DNA of 64,000 nucleotides from Blastomyces gilchristii SLH14081 (taxonomy: Eukaryota; Ascomycota; Eurotiomycetes; Onygenales; Ajellomycetaceae), in contig NW_003101674.1 of the NCBI RefSeq assembly GCF_000003855.2, positions 1,428,269 to 1,492,268 of the forward strand. The letters run 5' to 3'. Positions 50,482 through 62,097 of this stretch are shown one piece after another; within the stretch, counting starts at the first letter, position 1; every line of letters starts with the position of its first letter. Both the position numbers and the translations under genes were made by a program. A model generated the notes under the pieces. The model was not told where the DNA came from and searched no databases. It was given only the letters and a program-made list of their open reading frames with translations.

Positions 50482-51014
50482 TGTCACGCCTCCGGCCGCG
50501 CCAAGGCCCCGCTGCGGTTTCACACGGCTCATTGCTTTCATGTGAATGATTTCATTCTGTTCAAACCGGTTTCTAACCACTCTATGACATTATTTGAATA
50601 TATCATAGAAAGATCTGATTGATGAATATGAGAACCTCACTTCTATACAAGGTCAGCAGATTACTCTTTCTTAGTTGTAAGATACTGCTGAGGTATCACT
50701 CTGGCTATTCTCACTTATAGAATGAGAGAAGAGTATTCACTCATTATCTATATAGAATAACTAGATGCTGACTTCTTATTAAAGAAGTCAGTGATTAATT
50801 TTTCTTCTACTGAAATATATATAAGAGTTACTGCATATCTCATACAATCTTCTTAGTATACTAAGTATCATATCTGTGATATTCTTGTAATAATTCTGTA
50901 GTCTATAAGCTTGCTATTCAAGCAAGATAGTCAAGCTCACTTATACAGCTTCTTAAACAACTCTCTCTATATAACACTGCTGACTAGTCATCACTTCAGT
51001 TCTGTGATATTACA
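50482..51014 (+). repeat. 5' LTR of chromovirus A (533 bp)
   Basis: TGTCACGCCTCCGGCCGCG...GTGATATTACA. The outer 50 bp retain CpG-rich sequence; the inner end is AT-converted (CATCACTTCAGTTCTGTG). Confidence 0.92.
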
Positions 51015-54000
51015 ATTTGAATTACTTAATCTGATTATAAGTTTGAATCAGTTGAGCTCTAACAGATTGATATGATCTTATGCACTCATACTGAGATCAA
51101 CTTAATCTCATTCTCTGAGAAAAATACTACATTATTTCCTAGAGTGTGTACATCTTTATCTTAGCAGAAATTCAAGATTTCTGAATCTACTGCACATTTT
51201 GATATGAGCTCTTCAATCACTCTGTCACTGTCACAGTCTCTACACATCTACATCTATTATAAAGATAGAGAGATTAAGATCAGAGATTCTCTGAGATATA
51301 AGAGAAACATATTATCTGAATTTCACAGCTTTACTTATACTCTTGAATGAAAATTTCATCTTAATCTGAATCAGTATAATACTCATGGAATATAAGTAAT
51401 ATACACTGTCAATCTTCTTAAAGACATATCTGCAACTACTTAAGTTATTAAGAAGAGAAAGCTTGAGCATATTAATACTGTTATAACTTGAGAAGAATTC
51501 AAGAACATTCTACTGAATCAAATTGAAGATCACTGCAATTATGACTTCACAGTGATATAGTAGTTCAACTTATTATATTAATAAGATAATAAGAATTCTT
51601 TCAATTTCAATACAAGATTTGAAGAATATTGAGAGGAATTAACTGATAATTTGAATCAATTAAAAATACAGCTTTATCTTATAAAGCTGACTTATAAGAT
51701 GTGAATAATAATATTATAATATCAGAGTTTATCAATCAATTATACTAAGCTTGTCAATCTGACTTCTCAGATCTATTTGAATAATCAATTCACTGAGAAA
51801 AAGATTAACAAGATCTCTTCTAAGTAATTAATGATAAGATCTAAATAGTGCTGTGATAGCTTCAGTGTAGAGAAAGTAAAGAAGAATTTTAAGTATTCTG
51901 ATTCTTCACTCACTGTGAAGAAATATTAAAAAAGATTTGATAAAGATCTCTGTTTCAACTGTGAAGCTAGTGATTACTATATCAGTGATTGTAAGAAGCT
52001 GAAGAAGAGAAGAAATTAAGAAGATATCTTCTCAAAGTTAACTTCTCTTCTAACAAATATATCTATGAAAGATAAAGAAGAGAAAGAAATAGAGAATTAA
52101 TAATTCTCATATCTCTGAGTTTATGTTATAATCACAATGTATACTCTGAATGAAGAAATATCAGTGAGATGTCTACTTAACTTCAGTGTGAATGTTAACT
52201 TCATATTCTATTTCTTTTCTTTGATAAAGAATTGAAAGAAGATAGATCTGTCAGATTATATAAAATTTACTGATGAAATAAAATATCACTGTTTTGATAT
52301 AATGCAAGTGAAATGTATAATCACAGACTCAGAAGAAATCTTCAAGAAAAGTAGTCTGCTTCTTCATACAGTTAATATTATAGATCAGAATGTTATTCTA
52401 GATCTTCTGTGATTGAGAGAAAATAATTCTCTCATTAACTGAGTCATTCAGATATGATAGTACTGTCTCACTAATGAAGAGACAGTGATAGAGAAATCTA
52501 AAGAGTTTCATTGAAAGAATCTGAGAAAAAGATAGAGTTAATATACTATATAGCAGATGACTGAGACTTGAGAATAGATAGAGAAGTTATCACTCTCACT
52601 GCAAGATTAGCAGCAGTATTCATTATTGAAGATAAATATATATAATGTCTCTTTACAGATTATAAGAATGTCTTTTCAGAAAGAAAAGTAGTGAAGTTTC
52701 CTGATATCAAGATGTGATATAAGATTTGTCTTGAAGATGATGTAACAGTGCTGTACAGACTCTTTTATAACTTGTTTATAAAGGAATTAAATATTCTGTG
52801 TAAATATCTTGAGAAAGTGCAATTAAAGAACTGAATATACTTATCAAAGAGTTCAGCAGAGATGTCTATACTCTTTGTATCTAAGAAGAATGATAGACTA
52901 TGTCTATATGTAGACTACAGAGATCTCAATAAGATAATAGTTAAGAATCACTATTTATTACTATTAATTAATAAGATGATCAATTAATTATCTGAAGCAA
53001 AGATGTTCTCAAAGATTGATATATAAAATATCTATCATAGAATCAGAGTTAATGAAGATAATGTTTGAAAAACAGCTTTTCATACTAAGTATAGTAATTT
53101 TGAATATCTTGTTTTATCTTTTGATCTTTGTAATGCTTCAGTTATCTTTCAGACCTATATAAATGAAGTGCTGTGAGACCTTGTTAATGTCTTCTGTATA
53201 GTATACCTGGACAACATTCTAATCTTCTCAAAATCAGAGAAAGAACATGATATTCATGTTTGAGAAGTGTTGAGTCACTTGAGATAGTATCAACTCTATA
53301 TAAACACTGAAAAATGCTCATTCTACATGCAGAAGATTGATTTCTTAGATTATATTATTGAGATGAACAGCATTTCAATGAATAGAAGCTGAGTCTCTGT
53401 TATTAAGAACTGACTGATATTGCAGACATACTGCAAGATGCAGATGTTTCTAGAATTTATAAATTTCTACAGATGATTCATCTATACATATTCATGAATT
53501 ACTGCTTCTCTTACAGATCTGTTAAAGAGAAGTGTGAAAGACAGAAAAATAGAACTGTTTATTCTCACTCAAGATACTGTGTAGATATTTGTAGAATTGA
53601 AATAAGCTTTTACACATGCTATAATACTGAATCACTTTAACTCTGACTTACTCAGTCAGTGTGAGACTGATATATCTGAGAATGAAATCCATGAAATCTT
53701 TTCACAGTTGACACTGAAGATCTTTCAACATTGAAAGAATCAGAGAATAATCATCTCTGAAAATACAGATAATGAAATATCTGTGAAAGAAGACTTTTTC
53801 ATAAAGTCTATAAGATGCTGTGAATAAAGATCAGTGATCTTCTTCTTTAAGAAGTTATCACTTATACAGACAAGATATGATATTCATGATTAAGAGATAT
53901 TAGCAATTGTTGAATTCTTTAAGATCTGGTAATATTATCTTCAGAATAGTAAGTACTCAGTGTAAGTTCTCACTGATTATGCAAATCTATGTTACTTCTT

Positions 54001-56641
54001 AACAACAAAGAGCTTGACAGAATATTAAGTCAGATAAGTGAAGCTGCTTTCAGAGTATGATTTCTATATCTGATACTGTTCAGATCAGCTTAACTCTGCT
54101 AATACACTGTGTAGACAGTCTGATTATAATATCATTGATATGAAGAAGAATTCTATAAAAGAATCCCTGTTATCACTGTAGAAGAAGCTGACTGCAGAGA
54201 GTTGAGATTCTCTGAAGCTCAGAAACAGTGCTGATAAGACAGCTGTGTAACTCAGTATAGAAGGTGAAAGAAAACTCAGATCTCTGCAGAGAACTGATAC
54301 TGAAGATCATGAGCTTCTTGTATCATATCTTACAATTATTGAATTAATAAAGAATGAAACAGTCTATAATCTTTCAATCTGACTACTTTTAAAATTTATT
54401 AATAAGTTATAGAAGAGAGATATCTCTACTGCACCTTAAATTCAGAAGTTGAAGAAGAAAGAATTCAGTTTAAACTTGAGAGAGACAGACTCTGAGTGAA
54501 ATGATACTGTTAAGAAATCAAGTTACTGATAACTAGAAGAATATGAACTTCTACTGCTGAATGATTCAGTCTTCATCTCTCATAGTAGAATGATATATCA
54601 GAAGTTATTGAGAATTCATCATAATAATTCTCATATGAGACACTTTGAGTTAGTGAAGACTGAGAAGCTTCTAAAATATAAATATATTTAAAACAAGATC
54701 TGAACAGATGTCAAAGAGTATATTAAGACTTATAATATCTGTCAAAGAATAAAGATTCTGTAATATAAGTAATACAGTGAGTTGATATCACTGTCTGTTT
54801 CAAAGAACTCATGATAGAATTTATCAATGAATTTCATAGTTAATCTGCTGAAGTCAATAAGAGTCAAAGAATATGACTTAATTTTAATCATTGTTAACTA
54901 CTTTATGAAGATAATCAGATATATTTCTATTCATAAAAAGATTAAAGTCTCTGAATTAACTGACCTGTTTTTAGATATTATCATTTGTAATCACAGTGCT
55001 CTGAAATTACTGATAACAGATTGAGAATCTCTCTTTATCAGTAAATACTGATTGGCTTTTTACTATTATCTTATAATAAGATATCTTCTCAGTACTGCAT
55101 TTCATCTGCAGACAGATAGTCAGACTGAATATCAGAATCAGACACTAGAATAGCATCTTTGAGTGTTCTATTTATATTATCAGAATAATTGACTTAAACA
55201 TCTTCTGCGTACTGAATTTGTATATAATAATGTAAAGAATGTAATCTTAAAGATATCTTCTTTCTATACTTATTATGAATATAATTCTTCATTACTCAGT
55301 GATATCATGAACAACATTTCAAAGAGAAGAATAAACAGTTAGAATGTTAAACAGATACAGAGAACAGAGTATTTCTCAGTATCAGAAGTAAAAGTGAGAT
55401 TGAAACTTTTGAATAAAATTCATGAGAAGATAATGAAAAGCATCTGCTATATTCAGAAGCAGTAGATAAAATACTATAATTAAAAACATCTTTCAATGAA
55501 GTTCTTGATAGAGAATCAAGTGCTACTTTCAGCAAAGAATATTAAGATAATGAGATTATATAAGAAGCTCAGTGAGTGATAGCTAGAATCTTTCTCAGTA
55601 ACAAGAGTGATGAGTAAGCAGATATATAAGTTAAAATTACTGACAGAATTGAAATCAATTCATTCTATTTTTCACATTTTCTATTTAAAGCTCTATAAGT
55701 AATATCTCAGAGTGAAGCTGTCTCAGCTGAATAATATTGAGATTGAGAGTGATACTGAATATCTTGTAAAGAAAATATTGAATAAGTGAATATATTATAA
55801 TAAGCTTCAATATCTCATTAAATGAAAAGATTATTCATTGTCAGAGAATTCATGAGAATCACTTAAGTATTTGAAAAATGCTGAGAAAGAGATTGTAAGC
55901 TATAAGACAGCTAGTAGAGACTGTCTTATTACATATCAGAGATGTTGAGTAAGAAATACTGCTTAAGACTTCTTATTTTTTCTTAAAGAGTTTTTTTAGA
56001 GATGATCTTGTGATAATGAGCTGATGTCTTATAAGCTCTGTAGCACTTTTCTTCTATTTTCTCTTAAAGAATTTTTTAGAAGTTTAATGAGACTACACAA
56101 GTGTAAAATTCCTGAAGTAATTAGAGAAAAGAGATATTTGAAACTAATAAAAAGATTAATATTATCAATCTGCAGAGTGCTGCTATTCTAATAAGACTGC
56201 AGTCTACTGAAAAAGTAAAAAGAGAGAACTTCAGAATCTACTTATCAATAATCACACTCTCATCAAACTTATTCTTTATTATTGAAGTCTCTGATATCAG
56301 TATCTTTATCTGCTGAGAAGTTAGTACTGCAGTACTGCAGAGAAGCATATTATAGAAGAGCATACATACTGTAAAAGAGTATAAGAGATACTGAAACTGT
56401 TAACTTATTAACTTATAAAACATCTCAGTCAGCTACTTTAACTGAAATGAGATTCTCTTTAATCAGTAATTGATCTTCACAGTACTTTTAACAGCAGTGC
56501 TGACTAATCTCTTCTTAAGATCAGTCATTCTGAGATGTTTTTTCATCTCAGAGATGCATGCTTTTATCTTCTTTTATAGATAAGTAAGAAGAATCTTCTC
56601 AGTCTTGATAAAATCTGTCAATACTTGAAGCTCTGAGACTC

Positions 56642-57292
56642 TTACTCTGTACTGCTTAAGCATCTGAGCTTCTTGTCAGAGCTGATATAATGCTTTCTTA
56701 TAGAGTAGATAATACTTACAGAGAGACAGAAGTTATTATTACAGATATAACAGAAATAACAGAAGTGAGAGAAGAAGTAAGTATATAAGATCTCTCTCTT
56801 CTTCAGCTGCTTAGTATAGTGTAGATAAGTGACAGTATCAGTCAGAGACTGTACTGAAGTCTTCTTACAGAGAGAAGATAAAGAAATTACAGAATTCTGT
56901 GAACTTAACTCAGCAGTATTCTGAGCAGGGCTCAGATGTACTGTGAGAGAGAAACTACAGATTGAGCTTCTCAGAGTCACTGTTTCTGAAATCAAGCTCT
57001 CTTCAGGTTTCTCTCTGAATGATCACATAAGGTCATACATCACTGTATTGACTGAGAGAGGAGACAGTGTTGCAATAATAGTGAAGAGAATAGAGAAAGA
57101 ACTGAACATAGATAAATCAACTGACAGAAAAGATAACATCTCACTGTAAGATACAGTGACTACTGCTGCAGCTGTAAGAGAAGCAAAAGAAGAAGAAGAA
57201 GAAGATATAATAATAAGAGTAATACTTCTGTAGTCTGTTGACACTGTCATCTTCATCTTCAACTGAGCTTTCTTAACAGTTATGAAGACCAC
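56642..57292 (-). other. Antisense open frame in the 3' region of chromovirus A
   Basis: On the minus strand 57292-56642 is one frame with a single interruption near 57000: 217 codons almost open in DNA otherwise full of stops. The product is Ser/Thr/Val/Leu-rich with a Cys/Phe/Tyr/Ile-rich possible membrane-like segment (SHFCYFCYICNNNFCLSVS). It opposes the pol gene, between chromodomain and 3' LTR. It may be a by-product of C-to-T mutation of purine-rich sense DNA; no family recognised. Confidence 0.3.
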
Positions 57293-57798
57293 AGCTGCAT
57301 CATGAAGATGTTTATTATTGACTAGAAAATGTCAGAATAAGCCTCTTATTATCTCTTAAGAATGATACTCTCATGCACTCACTATTATAGATGAGAGAGA
57401 GGAAGAAAAATGTGTTATAGAAGAAGAGAATCTTTTCACAAAATCCTATCACTACTGTTAGCTTTGTCTCTAAAACACATCACTTTTACAGAGAATTTCA
57501 TATATAGAACAGAATATAATGAGAGATCTGTAAGTTACTTATTAACTATGTTTTTCACATTTCAAATCAATATATAAGAAACTCACTTATCACATATTTA
57601 ATTTGAATGAAGATGAGAAAAGAAAGATCTACATAATCAGCAGAAAAACTCATCTATTTCTTTATATTATATGCAGTATATGTACTGTCAATCAGTTAGT
57701 AATCATTACTATACAATAAAGATAACTCTTAATCTGATAATCTTAAGAGCATCAGAACTATGCTCTTAAAGAGAAGAGTATTATCACATTTCTAACTG

Positions 57799-58313
57799 TG
57801 TCAAGACTCTGCTGCAGTTTCACACAGCTCATCACTTTCATGTAATAATTTCATTTCATTTAAATCAGTTTTCAATCACTCTATAACATTATTCAGATAT
57901 ATCATAGAAAGATCTGATTAATGAATATGAGAATCTCACTTCTATACAAGATCAGCAGATTACTCTTTGTTAACAGTGAGATGCTGCTGAGATATTACTT
58001 CAACTATTCTCACTTGTAGAATAAGAGAAGAATATCTGCTCATTGTCTATATAGAATAACTAGATACTAACTTCTCATTAAAGAAGTCAGTGATTCATTT
58101 TTCTTCTACTGAAATATACACAAGAGTTACTGCATGTCTTATACAATCTTCTTAGTATACTAAGTAGTATATCTGTGATATTCTTACAATAACCCTGTAG
58201 CCTACAAGCTCACTATTTAAGGAAGATAGTTAAGCTCACTTATACAGCTTCTTAAACAACTATCTCTACATGACACCGCTGACTAGCCACCGCTTCGGTT
58301 CCGTCATATTACA
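57799..58313 (+). repeat. 3' LTR of chromovirus A (515 bp)
   Basis: TGTCAAGACTCTGCTGCAG...GTCATATTACA. A block of about 17 bp near its start is absent relative to the 5' LTR. Here the outer (right) end keeps CpG (CACCGCTTCGGTTCCGTC) while the inner end is converted. Confidence 0.92.
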
Positions 58314-58569
58314 GATTTCATGATATTTAATAAATAAACAAATCAGTCACATCACTGAATATGATACAGAATGTTAGAATATAGTGAAGGTTAATATATA
58401 AAATAACTAGTCAGACTCTTCAATTATATCAGATGATTAATTATTGAGTACGATACTCTGATTAAGAAAAGATTGAGATATTAAAACTTTCTAATATGAA
58501 ATAAACTCAGTTGAAATATATGATTGATTTACTGTTTCAGTTTTATAAGATAATAAAGACAGTGTTAAT
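58314..58569 (+). mobile_element. hAT copy W', segment between gypsy A and the MITE
   Basis: Inverted match of copy W around 43.44-43.70 kb; starts with the second GATTT of the gypsy A TSD. It lies within the transposase region, but too RIP-changed to read motifs. Confidence 0.75.
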
Positions 58570-59074
58570 TAGACTGGCCGCTAGAACCATGAATTTCACA
58601 TTTGATTTCATTTGATCTGGTCTCATACATTTCTTGGCGTGAATTCTGCTGAGACTAGCCATCAAAAAAACCTGCAAAGTAACTATATATCAGATCTTAA
58701 AATGAAATCATGACTTGAAAAAAATGAGAAAGTGATTTTATTTGATCTCATTTAGTTCCATTCTTGACATAAAGTCACTATTTTTAGAAATTTTAAGGTT
58801 TTTTTAGACTATTTTTAATCTTTTTAAAAGTAACACTTTTTGATAACAATTAAATAAGATTTAAAGTCATTTAAAGCAATAAAAATAATTTAAATTCAGA
58901 AATAGAAATCATGATCTCATTTGAAAAATGTGATAAGAGTAGACAGTAAGTCTTACTGAGACAGTATAAAAGTACTATCTAATGTTAAAACCATGTAATG
59001 AAATCAGTTGAATTGATAATAAAACTATCAAAAAATCTGGTTCTGGTTCTAGACACGGTCACACGGTCAGTCTA
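58570..59074 (+). mobile_element. MITE copy 1 (hAT-type, 505 bp)
   Basis: TAGACTGGCCGCTAG...CACACGGTCAGTCTA; flanks GTGTTAAT (58562-58569) and GTCTTAAT (59075-59082) are an 8-bp TSD with one difference. The corresponding position in copy W near 43.43 kb is uninterrupted (AAGTGATTAAGACTATC). Non-coding, AT-rich interior. Confidence 0.88.
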
Positions 59075-59899
59075 GTCTTAATCACTTGTACATCAATGCT
59101 GCAGTCAGTCTGATGAGTGTATAACAGTTTATTTACTCATCTTAAGAAGCAGTTGAATCACTTAAAAAGAAATTCAGTCTGAGATAATGCTATAGCACAG
59201 GCTATTATTACTGTAAGAGATAAACTGGCATATTACTACAGTAAAACTGAACAATCTTTTACAGAGTACTATACTGTAGCAGCTCTACTAGATCTCATCT
59301 ATTAAGTTAATATCTACACTTATCAAGATTGAACAGAGAAGAAATGAGACTTGTATGTTAAATTAGTCTGAGACTACTATAATATCAACTATCAGAGATT
59401 TGAATAAGCAGATGTTAGAGATGTGAAGATAGTGAAATACAATTCTTTAGTAAGTAATAATCTTTGATAACACTTTATATTATATAGAACTATAATACTA
59501 ACTTTCAAACAGAACTTGCATACATTGATTACAACTGAAAATCAGGTAAAACTACATGCTTATAAAACTGAATTTGACTGCTATCTTCAAGATAATTTAA
59601 TGAATTTACACATTAAATCAATTCTAGAGTTATAAAAAATTATTAAGAGTATATATTCAACTATTGCACTGATAATGCATGATATTCTAATAATTTCATT
59701 GATAGAGATGAGAATGAAGTGAAAGTTCAACTCAAGCTGAGATATTTATCACTATCACTGAGAACAATTATAAGGAGAAATAATCAAGAAACTCATGATT
59801 GTAAAACATAGAATTATCAGACAGTTTAATATCTCTGATCATAGTATATCAGAGAAGTGTAGTTTTCATGAAAAAGTGAAGAATTCACTTACACAAGAA
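59075..59899 (+). pseudogene. hAT transposase C-terminal part (copy W')
   Basis: Plus-strand frame with RIP stops. About 59210-59390 reads YYSKTEQSFTEYYTVAALLD, then YTYQD...TEKK, a block found just before the hAT dimerisation region. About 59550-59850 reads LHAYKTEFDCYLQDNL..., ALIMHDILIISL... and ETIIKKLMIVKHRIIRQFN-type sequence with one base-change class, matching the hAT family C-terminal dimerisation domain layout (short hydrophobic helix, then the KL-hxxKHRI end). hAT transposases cut and paste DNA and generate 8-bp duplications, in agreement with the TSDs of this family. The segment is cut at 59899 by chromovirus B1. Confidence 0.65.
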
Positions 59900-60210
59900 T
59901 GTTATAAGAGGTCTACGCCGAATAGATTGGTATAATATATAGATCTTATATAACAAAGTGAAAAACATTAGAGAAGAAAAGAAAGAGAAAGTGTCAGAAT
60001 CAGTGATCAGAGTGAATATTTATACATGTACACAGTGATATATGCGGTGAAACTTCGGGGCAGAAGAATAGAGGTTTTTGTACACAGTGAAGCTTCAGAG
60101 TGAAAGAAGAGAAATTTCATAGATTTTTAACTGAGAATCAGTGACTGAGAATCAGAGCAGTAGAAATCTGTGAAGTGTAATGAAATAGTCTATGTGATTG
60201 ATCAGGCACA
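59900..60210 (-). repeat. 3' LTR of chromovirus B1 (311 bp)
   Basis: In plus orientation TGTTATAAGAGGTCTACGCCG...GATCAGGCACA. Purine-rich minus-strand sequence just inside (about 60220-60240, AAGAAAGAAAGAAGAGG) fits a polypurine tract. Matched by the LTR ending at 6863. Confidence 0.75.
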
Positions 60211-61839
60211 GCTCATCACATTAGCCTCTTCTTTCTTTCTTAATTGTATGTAGCTCTCATCAGTCAAGAGCTGTGATCTCAGATAATGTGAAACTCAGAG
60301 TTCAGATCAGATGATCATAGCTGACTCATTTCACAAGATATTATCAGCTATAACTGTAAGATCTCTTATTAAGAATATCTTTAATCTCTTATTCAAGTTC
60401 ATTATCTTCTTCTATGATTCCTGGCAGCTGTTAGTCAGAAGTCAGTTGAGAAGAGAACAGATCAGTGATAGTGCAGCAGAGTAAGCTTGTATAAAAGATA
60501 TTATAAATCTCTGATAATGTGTTAAGATAGTAGTTATAACTGTCTAGAACATCTATCACTTTATGCTTTGTATGATGATAATTCAGTGTGAGAGATGAGT
60601 ATGTGATTTATATATTCTTAAGATTCAATCATATCAGATCTTCTATCTTATATTACTCAGCAGAATCTCAGTGAATATTGATTCAGTTCTCTTAATCTTA
60701 TTTAGTACTTGTTATAAAGGCTTCTGCTCAGTTACAGATATCTCAGAGCTTCATTACTATGTTATCAGTGATCTGAATCAGACCGCAGAGGTTCAGTGTG
60801 AACTGTGTAATCTCTAAAAGATTCAACACTTTTATATAATAACTGTGTGTAAGAAAGAACAAGCTTATATCTATTCAGATAGCATCTCAATCATTGATAG
60901 TAATCTCTGTATGTAGAAGAAGATTATATCAATCATCTTATAAGTAATTACAGAACTTATAAAGATAATTCTTTACAGTCTGAATTATCTGTTCTGATGC
61001 ATCATCAGTCTCAGAGTAATAGATAGTTAATAAACAGTATATAATCTTAAGAACTTGACAGATTCTTGTTCAGAGAGTACTTATAAATTAACAGTCTTAA
61101 TCTGATACTATAGATCTCAGTAATTCATATATCTAATAGAATAGACTCTATAAGAAGACTTCAGCAACTTGTTCAGTATTTATCTTATTACAAGATTTTA
61201 ATATTATATCTTTACTTAGTCAGTCAATGATGATCAGAATATTCTTATAACTCTTACTCTCAGATAGATTAATAGCAAAGTCAATTACTATATCTTATCA
61301 GATTCTATTAGAGATATTGAGTGATTTCAGTAGATCTTTTTTACAGTTCTTTCATAAGATAATAAAAGAACAGCAGTTGCAGTTTTAGATGAAGAATCTG
61401 ATACTATTTAATATCTCAGAGCAGTAGAACTCTCAGAAGATTATTCTATACAGTTATTCACAGTCTGAATAATTAGTTATATGTAAGTCATGCATCTCTT
61501 ACATTATTCAAGTGTATAAGAGTTCAGAGTGAGAGACTCAGTATTATTCATGAAATTGCAGAGTATTACTATTATCTATTGAACATTTCAAGATATCAGT
61601 CTTTATATGTAATTCTGAAGAGAATTGAGACACTTCTTATTATACTACTTCAGTGAGAATTTAGAGAGATTCATTAGTCTGAGCTGCTATATACTACAGT
61701 TCATTCAGTGTAGAAGAAGTGAAGATATCAGTATCAGTTCAGAGAGAAGATGTTCTAATTAAAGAAGTGTGTATAGTGTCATGAGTAGTCTTATCATAAT
61801 CAACTAATATCTTCAGATTCAAGAGTCAGTGTTCTTAAT
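59900..61839 (-). mobile_element. Chromovirus B1, 3' part, RIP-degraded
   Basis: Minus orientation: 3' LTR 59900-60210, then a chromodomain remnant at about 60240-60440 and integrase remnant beyond (60.5-61.8 kb), matching the plus-strand B2 copy at 4661-6863 in reverse complement. It is inserted in hAT copy W' after ...CACAAGAA and is interrupted at 61840 by another LTR element; the remainder is outside the window. Confidence 0.75.
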
Positions 61840-62097
61840 TGTAAGAAATCCCGCTTCTCGCGGATTCTTTACCTCTATTCCTATCTCTCGCGTAACTAAT
61901 AGAGTTAGCAGCCCTTGGCTACACACAACTATATAGACTGAAGTTCACAAATACTATTTATAACTCAGCTTGAATACTATTATACATTTAATCTCTACAT
62001 TTTATCTTTCTATTATAAATACTTCTAGTAGTTAATAGTATATATTACATTAAGCTGCAAACATCTGAATAATCATCTGTAAGCACTTATTCTTACA
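61840..62097 (+). repeat. 5' LTR of element C (258 bp)
   Basis: Begins TGTAAGAAATCCCGCTTCTCG and ends ACTTATTCTTACA, so its ends are an 8-bp perfect inverted repeat TGTAAGAA/TTCTTACA. The first ~75 bp are the only CpG-containing stretch in the neighbourhood. The partner LTR lies outside the window. Confidence 0.7.

Larger units (their letters stand above)
50482..58313 (+). mobile_element. Ty3/gypsy chromovirus A, complete with both LTRs and TSD
   Basis: LTRs 50482-51014 and 57799-58313, TSD GATTT (50477-50481 and 58314-58318). Plus-strand motifs in order: gag zinc knuckle CFNCEASDYYISDC at 51951-51992 (His now Tyr); RT with VDYRDLNKI near 52911-52940 and the active site VYLDNILIFSKSE at 53201-53240 (second Asp now Asn); integrase region near 54800-55150 (AFHLQTDSQTEYQNQTLE); a chromodomain at about 55740-55910 (DTEYLVKKILN...KLQYLIK...DYSLSENS...ESLKYL, with TGA at three Trp positions). 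The chromodomain would direct integration to heterochromatin. A further 1.9 kb precedes the 3' LTR. The uninterrupted target is preserved in copy W near 43.70 kb. Same family as A1 (1-4660). Confidence 0.92.
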
